A stretch of 64,000 nt of DNA from a bacterium. Its GTDB lineage: Bacteria > Hinthialibacterota > Hinthialibacteria > OLB16. The number at the start of each line of letters is the position of its first letter. Position 1 is the stretch's first letter. Location of the stretch: assembly GCA_022072055.1 (NCBI GenBank), contig JAJVIK010000018.1, positions 1 to 64,000 on the forward strand, read 5' to 3'. The notes beneath the pieces were generated by a model that made no database searches, had not been told where the DNA came from, and saw only the letters and a program-made list of their open reading frames with translations. This document shows, piece after piece, positions 40,296 to 48,566 of the stretch. The position numbers and the translations under genes are program-made.

Positions 40296-42127
40296 TCCTC
40301 CTCAAATGAGTCGCGTCCTCCGCGACGATACCGCCACCAGCTCGGCTCCCGGCCATGTGAGACACGGGGATTCCACCGGTCCGGCCAGGGGTTGAAGCCT
40401 CCTCGGCTTGGTCCAAGACCAGGCCCGCCCAAGGGAGCCTTCCGAATCACGCCCCGTGCGCTCGCGGCCTCGATTTCCAGCACGACTAGTTCCAGAGTGA
40501 TGGGGGAAGCCGAGCGATTGCGAACTTCAACCGTGTTCCGCTTGTTGAGCAGCGCGCTTCGTCCCCAGGCGAAACGATCCGCCGCGGCACGCTCCAACGC
40601 GGGGCGCCCGTTCAGAGTCGCCTCGACTTGCGCGAGCGCCGAGGGGTTATCCGAAGCCCGGAGACTGAGAATCGCCTTCTCCGCCCCCATCTTAGGGCCG
40701 GTGGTCAGAGTGAAGGAAGCCGACTCGTCGGGCGCCAGGGTCTTCGGGAGCGCGGCGGGGATGGGTTTACCCGGGATTGAGATGTCCTTGTAGGTGACCG
40801 CGAAGGCCCGGTCGCGTCGGGAAAGCCGAGGAATCGAATCGAGCTCGGTCAAGAGTTCGGCGGAGACATCCGGAACCTCGAAGTAATTGAACAGGTAGAT
40901 CCCCTCCGAACCGCGCGCGAGCGCCGAGAGCGCCGCGCCCCGTCGCAAGGCGACACTGTTCTCCACCGGTTGCGCGCCGGGATGCGGCCGAACCAAGGCC
41001 TCCAACCCGGCGGTTACCGGCACTCGAGTCCCAGTCAGGAGCTTCCTCCATTGCTCCACGGGGATCTCGAAATCGGTGGTCGCCCAGAAGGGCGCGACAA
41101 TCAAATGGTCGATCAGACCCCGCTTGGCCCAGGTGACCGCGTCCAACCCAGTTCCGATGGCCACCTCCGGGTCCGCGGGAACCCGCGCGACCAACAGAAT
41201 CCTGTGTCCGCGCGCGCGCGCGGCGTCCTTCACCACCGAGCGAACCTCGTTCATCCATTCCGTGAGAACTTCCCCCTGTTTCAGCTCCTCTCCCTCTCGA
41301 AAATGGAGCGGAAAACGGTTCCAGTCGAGCTCCAGGCCATCCATGTCGTAGCGCTCAGAGACCTCGCGGATGAGCGCCATCATGTGGTCTCGGACTTCCT
41401 GTTTCCCATAGTCAAAACAGCGGTCGTTCCAAGCCTGGAAACGATCGGAGTAACGCCAGAGGTCGTGACGCTCCATCCAGAGCGCGCCATGCAGCGGCGA
41501 ACGCGCGAGGTGGGCGTCATGAACATCGTTCATCCGGATGCTGATCCACGGGCTGATCCGTTTGGCGCGGCAACGCTCGATCATCCGCGCGTTGGGATCG
41601 ACCCCGGCCTGGTGGATCGCGAGCATGTTGTGGAGCCACTGACGGTAGGTGGGACGGTCCGTTTCGGGGACATCGCCGAAGATCGGTTGATCGTTCCCCA
41701 GCGCCGGATCAAAGCCCTTCCAGTAAGGCTCCCACGCCTTTGAATCGTAGTTGGTCCGCTTCGATCCGATGCAGATCGAAAGGACCTCCACATGGGTTCC
41801 CGCGAGCTTATCCACCAACTCATCCAGTCGCGCCGGCCTGAGCTCCCCCGCGGGGGCGAGCATGAAACGGTGGGTGTCATCCTCGTTGTAGAGGATCCCC
41901 CCAACTGCGGGCGTTATCAGAAAGCCAAGCAGGACCAGCGCCCAAGCCCGCGGAGCGGTCGATACCAAGCGTAGGTCCGGCCGTAAGCCCGGACCGGGGG
42001 GGGTGGGGAGGGTCGGCCTCGCAGTCCCGGGCTTACGGCCGGGACTGCAATTGTACCGTCCGCTCCGCGGACTCGGGTGGCTTTCGCTCCGCGGACTTGA
42101 CTGAAAGGGGAGTTGGAGGGAAATCAT
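40286..42127 (-). CDS. Exported glycosyl-hydrolase-like (GHL10-type TIM barrel) protein
   Basis: Up to 613 residues. A TIM-barrel-like catalytic region spans about 85-430 with ISPWISIRMNDVHDAHLARS, RYDMDGLELDWNRFPLHFRE (acidic pair in the usual place) and GLIDHLIVAPFWATTDFEIP, followed by a beta-sandwich domain. The first 60 codons read through a REP cluster (SPRSGRYNCSPGRKPG and similar), so the annotated N-terminus is probably not original. The hydrophobic signal core WALVLLGFLITPAVGG begins at about residue 62, and a TTG just before it could be the true start. The gene ends by overlapping the dehydrogenase start by ten bases. Polysaccharide cleavage is likely, but substrate and exact family are open. 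Confidence 0.65.
   Translation of the reverse strand: MISLQLPFQSSPRSESHPSPRSGRYNCSPGRKPGTARPTLPTPPGPGLRPDLRLVSTAPRAWALVLLGFLITPAVGGILYNEDDTHRFMLAPAGELRPARLDELVDKLAGTHVEVLSICIGSKRTNYDSKAWEPYWKGFDPALGNDQPIFGDVPETDRPTYRQWLHNMLAIHQAGVDPNARMIERCRAKRISPWISIRMNDVHDAHLARSPLHGALWMERHDLWRYSDRFQAWNDRCFDYGKQEVRDHMMALIREVSERYDMDGLELDWNRFPLHFREGEELKQGEVLTEWMNEVRSVVKDAARARGHRILLVARVPADPEVAIGTGLDAVTWAKRGLIDHLIVAPFWATTDFEIPVEQWRKLLTGTRVPVTAGLEALVRPHPGAQPVENSVALRRGAALSALARGSEGIYLFNYFEVPDVSAELLTELDSIPRLSRRDRAFAVTYKDISIPGKPIPAALPKTLAPDESASFTLTTGPKMGAEKAILSLRASDNPSALAQVEATLNGRPALERAAADRFAWGRSALLNKRNTVEVRNRSASPITLELVVLEIEAASARGVIRKAPLGGPGLGPSRGGFNPWPDRWNPRVSHGREPSWWRYRRGGRDSFEEEWK
41948..42100. repeat. REP cluster A, left of the REP-associated transposase
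   Basis: Two inverted palindromes share the core CCGTAAGCCCGG: GGTCCGGCCGTAAGCCCGGA followed by CC (about 41974-41995) and GCAGTCCCGGGCTTACGGCC followed by GGGACTGC (42021-42048). They are framed by copies of CGCTCCGCGGAC, two of them in tandem at 42061-42097, and an inverted one at 41948-41960. The same units recur on the right of the transposase gene. Confidence 0.75.
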
Positions 42128-42576
42128 TGGATCAGGTCCCGTTCCTCATAAGAGATGCCGTGGCGCTTGATGAGCGCACGGTATTCGTCGGTGAAGACGG
42201 TCTCGGCATGATGGACATCTTGGTCCTCGATATATTGTATCACCTTCGAAGCTTGGGATTTACTCACCGAAAACGCCCCATAACCGTCCTGCCACCAGAA
42301 GCCGGCCTCTTCACCAAAGGTTTCGTGCACCCATTTCGAGGAACTCGCCTTCAGCCTTCGAACCAACTGGGACACCGAAAGCGACGGGGGAAGGCGAACA
42401 AGCAAGTGCGCGTGATCGGCCACCGCCTTTCCCGCGAGCATTTCACAATTCAGATTCCTCAAGATCCCCGCCATGTACCTGACCAGAGGTTCCCGACACT
42501 CCTCATGAATCGAGGGTAGGCGCCCGCGCGTTCCAAAAACGAAATGGATCAGGATCTCCGTGTGACTGTTCGGCAT
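42124..42576 (-). CDS. REP-associated tyrosine transposase (IS200/Y1-like, RAYT)
   Basis: A 150-residue single-strand DNA transposase of the HUH type. It starts MPNSHTEILIHFVFGTRGRL, has the metal-binding His pair in AVADHAHLLVRLPPSLSVSQ, LVRRLKASSSKWVHE, FWWQDGYGAFSVSKSQ and the catalytic tyrosine helix KVIQYIEDQDVHH, the complete set for IS200-like enzymes. REP palindromes on both sides, with no other IS ends, identify it as the domesticated kind that mobilises or maintains REPs. It looks intact. Its stop is immediately before the start of the glycosidase-like frame, which begins within REP cluster A. Confidence 0.85.
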   Translation of the reverse strand: MPNSHTEILIHFVFGTRGRLPSIHEECREPLVRYMAGILRNLNCEMLAGKAVADHAHLLVRLPPSLSVSQLVRRLKASSSKWVHETFGEEAGFWWQDGYGAFSVSKSQASKVIQYIEDQDVHHAETVFTDEYRALIKRHGISYEERDLIQ

Positions 42577-42606
42577 GCCTGAGTCACCCTATCACGGATA
42601 TCACGC

Positions 42607-42775
42607 GAGTCCGCGGAGCGGCCGATACTGGCGCAGGTCCGGCCGTAAGCCCGGACCTGCGTGTGTCCCCGCCCTCACGGCCGGGCCTGCCTGTGATTCG
42701 GACCCATCCGTGTCCCAGGCCCGGGCTTACGGCCGGACCTGGACCTGTTCCACCCACTCCGTGGGTTCTTGGCGT
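42607..42775. repeat. REP cluster B, right of the REP-associated transposase
   Basis: GAGTCCGCGGAGCGGCCGATAC (42607-42628) matches the outer arm of cluster A. Palindromes GCAGGTCCGGCCGTAAGCCC followed by GGACCTGC (42633-42660) and CCAGGCCCGGGCTTACGGCC followed by GGACCTGG (42715-42742) flank a diverged middle unit CGCCCTCACGGCCGGGC. The cluster ends at the metG stop codon and fills the whole intergenic space. Confidence 0.75.
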
Positions 42776-44736
42776 CACCCCACCTTCGCTCCATCCCCCA
42801 CCCCATCCCCATCAAGGGTCAGGAGGCGGAGACGGTCGCCCTCGCGCGCGGCCAGGAGCATCCCGCGCGATTCGATTCCGCGAATTTTGGCCGGGGCAAG
42901 GTTGGCCACCACGATGATCTGTTTGCCGACAATCTCCTCGGGCGCGTAAAACTCCGCCACACCGGCGATGATCTGACGCTCCTCGCTCCCGATCCGGATC
43001 TGGAGTTTAAGGAGCTTGTCGGCCTTGGGGACACGTTCCGCGGCAAGGACCTGGGCGACACGAAGGTCGGTCTTTTTGAAATCCTCGATGCTGATCAGCT
43101 CCATCCGTGGAACCTCCACCTCTTTCCTTGTTTCCTTGGAGGACTGGGCGAGCTTGGCCTCGACCGCCTTCCAGTCAATGCGCGGGAAGAGCGGCTCGCC
43201 ACCGGGGATGAGGGTTCCCGGGGCGGGCAGATCGAATCTCCCGTCCCAGACCACGTCGTCCTTCTTCGCCGGACAGCCGATCTGCGCGAGCAGCGCCTCC
43301 ATCTTTCTGGGCAAGATCGGGTGCAAAAGGACCGCAAGGACTCGCAGGGACCAAAGCGCCGCCGCAAGGCACTGCCCGGCTTCGGCGCTCTTGCCCTCCT
43401 TGAGGAGCTTCCAGGGTTCCCTGTCGGTGACATACTGGTTCGCCATCCGGACACAACCGCGAATGCTCTCGACCTTCGTCCGCGGATCCCCCCAGCCGGC
43501 TTCAGAGGGAGCGATCTCCTCCACGCAAGCCTTGACCGACGCCAAGAGCTCCTCCCCACCGGAATCCGGCGTTCCTGGCGCGGGCGCCTTCCCCTCAAAA
43601 TGATTCCTCACCAGCGTGGTCACCCGGTTGAGCAGGTTTCCCAAATCGTTCGCCAGATCGCTGTTGATCCGGGCGACAATCAATTCCTCGGAGTAGTCCT
43701 GGTCGTTGCCGAGGGTCATCTCGCGCATCAGGTAATAGCGGATCGGATCGACGCCGTACTCCTCGATCAGCTCGCGGATGTGCCGGACCGGAAGCTGAGC
43801 GGCGAGGGCCTGGGTGACTGTCTTGGACTCCTTCTGTCCGCCGCGAGTCCACCACCCGTGCGCGAGCAGGGTTGTGGGGAGCGGAACCCCCGCGGCATGC
43901 AGCAGGCACGGCCAGAAGACCCCATGCGGCTTGAGGATGTCTTTTCCGATCAGGTGCAGCACTTCCACACCAGAACCCCACCACTTCTCCCAATCCGGAT
44001 CTTCCGGCCAACCGATGCCCGAGAGGTAATTGACCAGGGCATCCACCCAGACATAGGTCACATAATCCGGCGCGAAGGGAATCTCGATTCCCCACGAAAG
44101 ACGTGACTTGGGGCGCGAGATGCACAGGTCGGAGAGCCCCTGATCGATCAGACCCAGCACCTCGTTCCGGCGCCCCGTCGGCTGAATGAACGCGGGATGA
44201 TCCTGGATATAGGTCTTCAGCCACTCGCCATAATCGGACAGGCGGAAAAAGTGGTTCTTCTCGGTGAGGTGAACAATCCGCCCCGAGGACTTGCCCTCCT
44301 CGGTGACATCATCCTCCGAGATGAACATCTCCTCGCTGACATTGTACCAACCGGAGTAGTCCGCCTCGTAGATCGCGTCCCTGCCCTCCGGGGTCTTCGC
44401 CTTCTCCAATCGACGAAGGAACTCCTGAACGGCCTTCTTGTGGAACTCCGCCGTGGTGCGGATGAAGTGGTGATCGGGATGGATTTCGAGCTTCTCCCAC
44501 ATCGCCTCGAAGCGCTTCGAGTATTCGTCACACTGCGCTTGAGGGGAGAGGCCGCGCTTGGCCGCGGATTGCTGGACTTTTTGCCCGTGCTCGTCGGTGC
44601 CCGTCTGCATGCGGACCTCGTATCCGAACAAGCGGTAGTAGCGCGAGATCACATCGGCGAGGATGGTGGTGTAGCAATGGCCGATGTGGGGCTCATCATT
44701 CACATAGTAGATCGGCGTGGTGATATAGACGCGCAA
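42775..44736 (-). CDS. metG: Methionine-tRNA ligase with C-terminal tRNA-binding domain
   Basis: A 653-residue class I synthetase charging tRNA-Met. The HIGH motif is in ITTPIYYVNDEPHIGHCYTT near the N-terminus. The connective peptide (YSGWYNVSEEMFISEDDVTE) lacks the zinc-binding cysteines of many relatives. The mobile loop that is normally KMSKS reads GGQKESKTVTQA (bases 43819-43839). The anticodon-binding helical domain and a C-terminal Trbp111-like OB domain follow: VAQVLAAERVPKADKLLKLQ and KIRGIESRGMLLAA. The start is a TTG at 44736, nine bases after GGAGG, chosen because family homology begins there; the open frame continues further upstream without support. The stop abuts REP cluster B. 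Confidence 0.92.
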   Translation of the reverse strand: MRVYITTPIYYVNDEPHIGHCYTTILADVISRYYRLFGYEVRMQTGTDEHGQKVQQSAAKRGLSPQAQCDEYSKRFEAMWEKLEIHPDHHFIRTTAEFHKKAVQEFLRRLEKAKTPEGRDAIYEADYSGWYNVSEEMFISEDDVTEEGKSSGRIVHLTEKNHFFRLSDYGEWLKTYIQDHPAFIQPTGRRNEVLGLIDQGLSDLCISRPKSRLSWGIEIPFAPDYVTYVWVDALVNYLSGIGWPEDPDWEKWWGSGVEVLHLIGKDILKPHGVFWPCLLHAAGVPLPTTLLAHGWWTRGGQKESKTVTQALAAQLPVRHIRELIEEYGVDPIRYYLMREMTLGNDQDYSEELIVARINSDLANDLGNLLNRVTTLVRNHFEGKAPAPGTPDSGGEELLASVKACVEEIAPSEAGWGDPRTKVESIRGCVRMANQYVTDREPWKLLKEGKSAEAGQCLAAALWSLRVLAVLLHPILPRKMEALLAQIGCPAKKDDVVWDGRFDLPAPGTLIPGGEPLFPRIDWKAVEAKLAQSSKETRKEVEVPRMELISIEDFKKTDLRVAQVLAAERVPKADKLLKLQIRIGSEERQIIAGVAEFYAPEEIVGKQIIVVANLAPAKIRGIESRGMLLAAREGDRLRLLTLDGDGVGDGAKVG

Positions 44737-44803
44737 GGGATGGAGCCTCCAATCCGGAACCTGATTTGACTTGCCGAGACCATTCCTGAATTGCCGCGAA
44801 AGG

Positions 44804-45187
44804 TCAAACCCCGCAGCTCTCCTCCGCGCAGGACTTCCTCCAGCGGAATCGGTGGCGGTTACGAGCGAAGACGCGGTAGAACAGACACGCCGCCCGATAG
44901 ATCCCCGGAAGTCCGACAAACCAGGCGAGCGCGCGATAGCGGGGAAGGACTCGCCACACCGCGAGCAGTCCCTCCACCCCCAGGCGGACATGACCCTCGG
45001 TGTCCTTGACCTGGATGGCTTTCCCGAGCGCTTCGAGGACCAGCCCCTCCCCAACCGGGTCAAAGCCCGGTTCTGCCGTGTTCACCGCCGCCAGCGCTCC
45101 CTCCCGGTCTTGAGCCAGGAAGCGGCGCACGGAGGCCGTGCAGATCGGACAAGAGCCATCGTAATAGACCGTGAGATTCACGCCCAT
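44804..45187 (-). CDS. DCC-family (DUF393) thiol-disulfide oxidoreductase-like protein
   Basis: About 127 residues (139 if the upstream ATG at 45223 is used). The family signature YYDGSCPICTASVRRFLAQD stands at the N-terminus, with CxxC as the putative redox pair. Other family features are LVLEALGKAIQVKDTEGHVR, ALAWFVGLPGIYRAACLFYR, and at the end the cysteine-containing RWRKSCAEESC. Such small membrane-associated proteins have no firmly established function. It lies 67 bases upstream of metG on the same strand. Confidence 0.8.
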   Translation of the reverse strand: MGVNLTVYYDGSCPICTASVRRFLAQDREGALAAVNTAEPGFDPVGEGLVLEALGKAIQVKDTEGHVRLGVEGLLAVWRVLPRYRALAWFVGLPGIYRAACLFYRVFARNRHRFRWRKSCAEESCGV

Positions 45188-45207
45188 CCGGTTGAATTCC
45201 TTCCAGA

Positions 45208-45288
45208 TTGACCCTGGGTTCACCCTACCATACTCTGGGTCGGGGGATCAGAGGGCTTGTAATAGCGTGAAAAATGAATTAGCGTTCA
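45208..45288 (+). promoter_or_regulatory. Promoter and operator-like dyad of the LacI-type regulator gene
   Basis: TTGACC (45208-45213) and TACTCT (45231-45236) are 17 bases apart, placing the transcript start near 45243. In the leader, TTAGCGTTCA (45279-45288) matches the CG-centred dyad found four more times around 46.53-46.66 kb, which suggests autoregulation. Confidence 0.5.
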
Positions 45289-45320
45289 CCCCGGTTCCTA
45301 AAGGAGAACACACGGCCCTC

Positions 45321-46529
45321 ATGAGTGTCCCACCTCCCAAAACACGGCAGGAAAAGGTGAGGAAGCTCCCCGCGACAGCCACCAAACGGGGCAAGCGCAC
45401 CACCCTCAAGGATATCGCCGAAGCGGTGGGGGTGAGCATCAACACGGTTTCGGCGGTTCTGAATGAGCGCTCCTCCCCGGCCCGGGTTGGGGATTCCACC
45501 CGGCGCGAAATCGAGGAAGTGGCCCGCCGCCTGGGGTACCGTCGCAACACCGCCGCCTCGCTCTTGGCCGGGGGACGAACCAAGACCCTCGGCATTCTGC
45601 TGGAGAACCTCTCCAACAGCCTGGCCGCGCCGATGGCCGAGGCCTTTGAGCAGGAGGCCGCGCGCAGGGGGTACCAGTGTTTCCTGGGATGCACCCAATA
45701 CGATGGCCTCCGGCGGATTGACTACATTGAGCGGTTCCTGAGCCACAGTGTGGAGGGGCTGATGCTGATCGGGGTGTGGCTCGACCCGGATGTGGAAGTG
45801 GCGCTCAATTCCGCTTTGTCCTCGAACACCGCCGTGGTGACCGTGGACATTCCCTGGACCGACCACGATGTTCCCGTGATCTGCGGCAACCACTTCATGG
45901 GGGGACGGATTCTGGCCGAGCACCTCTTGGAGGTGGGACATCGGAACATCCTTTACCTCAGTCCGCCCGATGTCCTGCATTTCGATTCCATCCAGGAGCG
46001 CATCCTGGGCATGCGGTCGGTGATTGAAAACCGCCCCGACCTTGCTTGCGAGTTTGAGGTGGCCGAGACCCCGGGGCGCGGGTTGACCGTTGTCTCGGAT
46101 GTGCTCCTGCCTCGGCTACGGGGAGCCAAACCGCCCACGGTTGTTGCCGCCGGGCATGACCTGCACGCCTTTCGGGTGATCACCGCGCTCGCGGAGCAGG
46201 GGGTCCAGGTGCCAAGAGATGTGGCGGTGGTGGGGTACGATGACATTCAGTATGACCTGCTGTGGTCCTTGGGAGTGGAGGCTTACAACATGCTTCCTGT
46301 TCCGATCCGGATCACCACGATCCGCCAGCCGGTCCGCGAGATCGGACGTGAGGCCGCACGGGTCCTCATCGACCGGATCGAGCGCGGCCATGCGGGCGGG
46401 AATGGGGGATCCGGCTCCTTCCGGGTTTTGATCGATGTGGAGTTGGTGGTTCGCGACACCTGCCGTCTCCCGGACCGGGTCCGAGGCGCCTCGCGGCGCC
46501 CCTTGCCGACACTTGGGTCCCAAAGCTGA
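45321..46529 (+). CDS. LacI-family transcriptional regulator
   Basis: A 402-residue repressor. After a basic 20-residue extension the LacI helix-turn-helix and hinge read TTLKDIAEAVGVSINTVSAV, LNERSSPARVGDSTRREIEE and VARRLGYRRNTAASLLAGGR. The periplasmic-binding-protein-like domain follows from about residue 78 (TKTLGILLENLSNSLAAPMA, VDIPWTDHDVPVICGNHFMG, VAVVGYDDIQYD) and should bind a sugar. The C-terminal extension is Gly/Arg-rich. ATG 45321 is used since the homology begins soon after; AAGGAG is 15 bases upstream. The CG-centred dyads before this gene and before the beta-helix gene are its likely operators. Confidence 0.9.
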   Translation: MSVPPPKTRQEKVRKLPATATKRGKRTTLKDIAEAVGVSINTVSAVLNERSSPARVGDSTRREIEEVARRLGYRRNTAASLLAGGRTKTLGILLENLSNSLAAPMAEAFEQEAARRGYQCFLGCTQYDGLRRIDYIERFLSHSVEGLMLIGVWLDPDVEVALNSALSSNTAVVTVDIPWTDHDVPVICGNHFMGGRILAEHLLEVGHRNILYLSPPDVLHFDSIQERILGMRSVIENRPDLACEFEVAETPGRGLTVVSDVLLPRLRGAKPPTVVAAGHDLHAFRVITALAEQGVQVPRDVAVVGYDDIQYDLLWSLGVEAYNMLPVPIRITTIRQPVREIGREAARVLIDRIERGHAGGNGGSGSFRVLIDVELVVRDTCRLPDRVRGASRRPLPTLGSQS

Positions 46530-46660
46530 GCGCTAAAGCGATAAACCGGGGAAGAATAATCCTTCAATTTCAGCTTGACAGGCCGACCGAGGCTTGATAG
46601 ATTAGCGCTAATGCAGGTGAACGCTCCGCCAAAAAAGATGAATGTGAGAGTGAACGCTCA
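46527..46660 (+). promoter_or_regulatory. Promoter with four LacI-type operator dyads before the beta-helix/prepilin operon
   Basis: TTGACA (46575-46580) and TAGATT (46598-46603) with 17 bases between form a strong promoter. CG-centred dyads lie at 46527-46536 (TGAGCGCTAA, overlapping the regulator's stop), 46602-46611 (TTAGCGCTAA, perfect palindrome over the -10 box), 46618-46627 (TGAACGCTCC, imperfect) and 46651-46660 (TGAACGCTCA). Binding to the second would block RNA polymerase directly; the spacing allows a loop with the outer sites. Confidence 0.65.
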
Positions 46661-46765
46661 CCTGAAAACCCCCAGTCGGGTAAAGCTGGGATCATCCTTC
46701 CGCCCTTGAAGGCGCGTGGCGCGGGGCGGGGGATCGGCAAGCGACGAAGAAGGAGGACAAGGTTC

Positions 46766-48547
46766 ATGCGAAAAATCGTTTGGCTGCTGGTGCTGAGTCT
46801 GGCCTGCTGTCCGACAGCGGCCCTGGCGGCAACCGTGCCCGTCTCCGGCGGAGCCGGATTGCAGGCGGCTATCAATGGGGCCAACCCCAATGACGTGGTG
46901 GAGATCACGGATAGCCTGAACTACAACGAGGACATCTTTATCGACAAGGCGCTCACCCTGCGGGGGGCGTCCGGGCAGCGTCCGACCATCACCCCCACGA
47001 ACACCTCTTTTCGGGGTCAGCTCGGGGTGCTGGCCAATCTGAACAGCTCCTCGGCGGACGGGCAGGGGGTCTATATCGAGGCTGATGGAGTGACCCTCCA
47101 AAATCTGGTCATCGCCAACCCCGGGGTCACCGCCGCGATGGCGTTCGACCTTCCAGCGGCGCTGACCATCGTCGGAGACAATGTCACCATCGACAACTGC
47201 GAGATTTCCGCGAGCGTGTCGGGAGCGGCCGATGACACCGCGGTGTTCGTGGGGGTCGGCGACCTGACCGCTTTCACCGGCTCCACCATCACCACGGCCA
47301 TGAGCACCAACAACCTGGTGATCCAGAACTGCGACATCACCAATGGGCGACGCGGCATCTATGTTCCGGACATCGGCGCGGCGATGAGTGACGCCGCCAC
47401 CGCCGGAACGGGAAATCCCGCCGGGCAGACTCGCCTGCCCGCGGCCGACGCCGTGATCGCCGACACCTCGATCACGGTGGCGCGCCGGGCCTATCAGCCC
47501 ATCGGGGCCAAGGATTGGACCTTCGACCGCTGCGTGCTCAATGTCCTGGCGACCAACAACCAGGATGTGATTCGCGCCCAGGGCGGGTCCGCGACCTTCA
47601 ATGAGTGTTACATCGGCTCCGCCAACAACCGCTCGATCAACTGCCAGGCCAGCCCGGCCGCGGGCGGCGTGTTCATGAACCTGGTGTTCAACCGCTGCAT
47701 CATTTGCGGGGGCGGCTTTGTCGGCGCCGAGCACAACCTGATCGATGACGCCGACATCACCTTCGACCACTGCATCATCACCTCGCTGGCGAACACCACC
47801 ATCGGATTCCTGCGCCGCTTCCACACCGGCCTCAACGGGATCTCGAACGGCTTCGGAGGCCCCTCGCCCTACTCCAGCGTGGTGGGACGTCCCCCCGCGC
47901 CGACCTCGGTGACCTTCATGATGAACAACTGCGACTACTACCTGGCCTCCGCCTCTCCGGTTCCCTTCCGCGCCGCCATCACTTACACCGATCTGGGCGC
48001 ACCGATTCAGAGCGGGGCGGTCAACAACCTGATCCTGACCAACAACATCATCACTTCGGACGTGGGCGTCTTCGAGGGAACCCAACAGCTCTTCCGCGCG
48101 CAGCTTTCCGGTCTTCCCTTCTGCACCATCCAGGCCCCTCCAGCGGACCGTCCCTATTACGCGGCCGGCTCAACCCTGCTGCTTGATAACAACATCTTCC
48201 GCTCGGCCAACGCCGATCCGGGGTTGCGCCTGGTGATCGCGGATGGGTATGGCTACAACACCCAGAGCACCCCCGCGATGAACATACCCACGGAAACCTT
48301 GACTTGCGACTTTGTGTTCGGCGAGGCGCTGATCGGCCCCGCCAACGACCAGGCCAATTACGGCAGCAATTTCCTCGACCGGGATCCGGGCTATCCGAGC
48401 ATCGGCGATTGCGCCAACCCGGCTTCGTGGCTGCCCGCCGACTTCACGCTTCGGGTCGCGGGTACAAACGGAGGTCCGATCGGGTCCCAGCTGGAGCCGC
48501 TTCCGCTTCCCTCCTCTTCGGTTGGGGAGTGGATGCTGTACGAATAA
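46766..48547 (+). CDS. Exported right-handed parallel beta-helix protein with C-terminal W-x-x-Y tag
   Basis: A 593-residue protein with a signal peptide (IVWLLVLSLACCPTAALA, cut about residue 22). The body is a parallel beta-helix with repeated coils such as VTLQNLVIANPGVTAAMAFD, NVTIDNCEISASVSG, NLVIQNCDITNGRRGIYVPD and ITFDHCIITSLANTTIGF, a fold of pectate lyases and other glycan-active proteins. I see no specific catalytic set. The C-terminus PLPLPSSSVGEWMLYE matches the end of the jelly-roll protein at 53653. AAGGAGG is nine bases before ATG 46766. It is the direct target of the LacI-type operators and is followed 20 bases later by a prepilin gene, so both should be expressed together. 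Confidence 0.8.
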   Translation: MRKIVWLLVLSLACCPTAALAATVPVSGGAGLQAAINGANPNDVVEITDSLNYNEDIFIDKALTLRGASGQRPTITPTNTSFRGQLGVLANLNSSSADGQGVYIEADGVTLQNLVIANPGVTAAMAFDLPAALTIVGDNVTIDNCEISASVSGAADDTAVFVGVGDLTAFTGSTITTAMSTNNLVIQNCDITNGRRGIYVPDIGAAMSDAATAGTGNPAGQTRLPAADAVIADTSITVARRAYQPIGAKDWTFDRCVLNVLATNNQDVIRAQGGSATFNECYIGSANNRSINCQASPAAGGVFMNLVFNRCIICGGGFVGAEHNLIDDADITFDHCIITSLANTTIGFLRRFHTGLNGISNGFGGPSPYSSVVGRPPAPTSVTFMMNNCDYYLASASPVPFRAAITYTDLGAPIQSGAVNNLILTNNIITSDVGVFEGTQQLFRAQLSGLPFCTIQAPPADRPYYAAGSTLLLDNNIFRSANADPGLRLVIADGYGYNTQSTPAMNIPTETLTCDFVFGEALIGPANDQANYGSNFLDRDPGYPSIGDCANPASWLPADFTLRVAGTNGGPIGSQLEPLPLPSSSVGEWMLYE

Positions 48548-48566
48548 CAATTGAAGGAGAACGAGC

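Noticed and set aside
41807-41816. Single TTATCCAC-like DnaA box
   Set aside because: It is one isolated match inside a coding region, not a cluster.
42607-42775. REP cluster B considered as a metG riboswitch or T-box
   Set aside because: It lies after the metG stop codon, not before its start, and repeats the palindromes of cluster A.
42769-44106. Plus-strand open frame of 445 codons opposite metG
   Set aside because: The minus strand encodes a full methionyl-tRNA synthetase; the antisense frame has no recognisable features.
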